Below are positions 56,426 through 57,234 of a stretch of 57,234 nt of DNA, piece after piece. How positions within the stretch are numbered: the first letter of the stretch is position 1; each line of letters starts with the position of its first letter. The translations under genes were made by a program, and so were the position numbers. Origin of the DNA: Clostridiales bacterium (GTDB lineage Bacteria; Bacillota; Clostridia; Oscillospirales; Oscillospiraceae); assembly GCA_004557735.1 (NCBI GenBank), contig SFFV01000011.1:1-57234 (forward strand), given 5' to 3'. Below the pieces are notes generated by a model. That model was given only the letters and a program-made list of their open reading frames with translations, searched no databases and was not told the DNA's origin.

Positions 56426-57234
56426 ATGAAAGTCGGTTTTATCGGACTGGGCCGCATGGGCGGCCATATGTGCAGCAACGTTATCAAGGCAGGCTTTGAG
56501 ACCTATGTGAGCGACCTTGTTCCCGCGCTCGTCGAGCAGAAGGTCGCCGAAGGCGCCATCGGCTGCAAGGACAACCTCGAAGTCGCGGCCAACATGGACA
56601 TCGGCTTCACGATGCTCCCCAACGGCGCGATCGTCGAGGCCGTTATGTGCGGCCCCAAGGGCGTTCTGGCCCACTGCAAGCCCGGCACCATCATCGTTGA
56701 TATGTCCTCCGTCGCCCCCGGCACCACCCAGAAGATGGCGAAGGTCGCTGCCGAGCACGGCGTGAAGTACATGGACGCCCCGGTTTCCGGCGGCACCATC
56801 GGCGCGCAGAAGGGCACGCTGACCATTATGTGCGGCGCGGACGAGGAGACCTTTGAGAAGGCCAAGCCCGTTCTCGAAGCCATCGGCAAGCGCATCATGC
56901 GCATCGGCGGCACCGGCATGGGCGACGCGATGAAGATCGTCAACAACATGCTGCTCGGCGCGAACATGGCCTCTCTTGCCGAAGCTCTCGTGCTCGGCGC
57001 GAAGCTCGGTCTGGACAACAAGACCATGTACGACGTCATCTCCACCTCCTCCGGCAACAGCTACGTTGTCGATGCCAAGATGAAGAAGTTCATCATGCCC
57101 GACAAGTTCGAGCCGGGCTTCGCGATGGACGTGCAGTACAAGGACCTGACGCTCGCGCAGGAAGCTGCCCGCGGCGTCAAGATGCCCATCCCGATGAGCG
57201 CCACCTGCACCGCCGTTTACGAGCAGGCCCGCGC
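56426..57234 (+). CDS. 3-hydroxyisobutyrate dehydrogenase-family reductase, partial
   Basis: The first 269 codons are in the window; the gene runs off the end. Rossmann loop GFIGLGRMGGHM (4-15), DAPVSGGTIGAQKGTL (about 117-132) and catalytic lysine K170 in GDAMKIVNN. In nicotinate fermentation a member of this family reduces 2-formylglutarate to 2-(hydroxymethyl)glutarate, the step after Hnr and enamidase. Position downstream of hnr supports that reading, but tartronate semialdehyde or hydroxyisobutyrate enzymes look alike. AAAAGGAG precedes the ATG. Confidence 0.85.
   Translation, partial: MKVGFIGLGRMGGHMCSNVIKAGFETYVSDLVPALVEQKVAEGAIGCKDNLEVAANMDIGFTMLPNGAIVEAVMCGPKGVLAHCKPGTIIVDMSSVAPGTTQKMAKVAAEHGVKYMDAPVSGGTIGAQKGTLTIMCGADEETFEKAKPVLEAIGKRIMRIGGTGMGDAMKIVNNMLLGANMASLAEALVLGAKLGLDNKTMYDVISTSSGNSYVVDAKMKKFIMPDKFEPGFAMDVQYKDLTLAQEAARGVKMPIPMSATCTAVYEQAR

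Noticed and set aside
1..57234. CRISPR arrays, prophage or complete insertion sequence
   Set aside because: No regularly spaced repeats, phage structural genes or full transposase with terminal repeats were seen.

Overview
The window looks like chromosome of a high-GC, anaerobic, low-oxygen-tolerance Firmicute of the class Clostridia, probably an Oscillospiraceae-type gut bacterium. Supporting signs: strong AGGAGG ribosome binding sites, sigma-A-like promoters, the glgC/glgD two-subunit ADP-glucose pyrophosphorylase, many lipoproteins with Pro/Thr-rich spacers, a PerR-type regulator with a rubredoxin-flavoprotein, NADP-type glutamate dehydrogenase and a KamA-family radical SAM enzyme. This taxonomic reading is inference; no rRNA is present.

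Layout. 1-3.0 kb (minus): an AT-richer ABC exporter plus ECF sigma factor unit bordered by decayed gene fragments (an IS3-type HTH remnant and a small DUF4491-like fragment). 3.0-13.0 kb (minus): a complete glycogen operon, glgB-glgP-glgC-glgD-glgA-GH13-Dabb, mostly overlapping or tightly spaced genes behind one clear promoter. 13.1-16.0 kb (plus): a Pro/Thr-rich lipoprotein, a eukaryotic-type hexokinase and an unknown membrane-anchored protein. 16.3-23.3 kb (plus): an Xre regulator and an oligopeptide ABC transporter (SBP, OppB with a very large extracytoplasmic insert, OppC, OppD, OppF). 23.3-25.1 kb: a small membrane protein and a MATE exporter.

25.3-36.2 kb (minus): an eight-gene operon that begins with housekeeping genes recJ-relA/spoT-dtd and continues into a secreted metallophosphoesterase, an MBL hydrolase and three tandem paralogous leucine-rich-repeat surface proteins sharing an unusual C-terminal signature. 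36.3-39.6 kb (plus): prmA, a 58-residue membrane protein, tRNA-Arg(ACG), then a PerR-like regulator (with its own palindromic box), a short-chain dehydrogenase and a high-molecular-weight rubredoxin. 39.7-45.7 kb (plus): RpiR regulator, PhnD-PhnC-PhnE-PhnE transporter and a cytoplasmic 5'-nucleotidase-family phosphatase. 45.9-50.4 kb: plsY, kamA (minus), a methyltransferase and gdhA. Between kamA and the methyltransferase lies a promoter-to-terminator unit of about 107 nt with no reading frame, a good small-RNA candidate with two CUCC-bearing loops.

50.4-53.0 kb: divergent TetR regulator and a CocE/NonD-type lipoprotein hydrolase. 53.1-57.2 kb: a MocA-like (molybdopterin cytidylyltransferase) gene divergent from 6-hydroxynicotinate reductase (hnr), a translationally coupled UPF0280/ApbE-like gene and a 3-hydroxyisobutyrate-dehydrogenase-family gene cut by the window end. 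Together these fit the start of a nicotinate fermentation locus. The UPF0280 protein is a candidate for installing the covalent flavin known from the family's characterised reductase. This is the most interesting hypothesis in the window.
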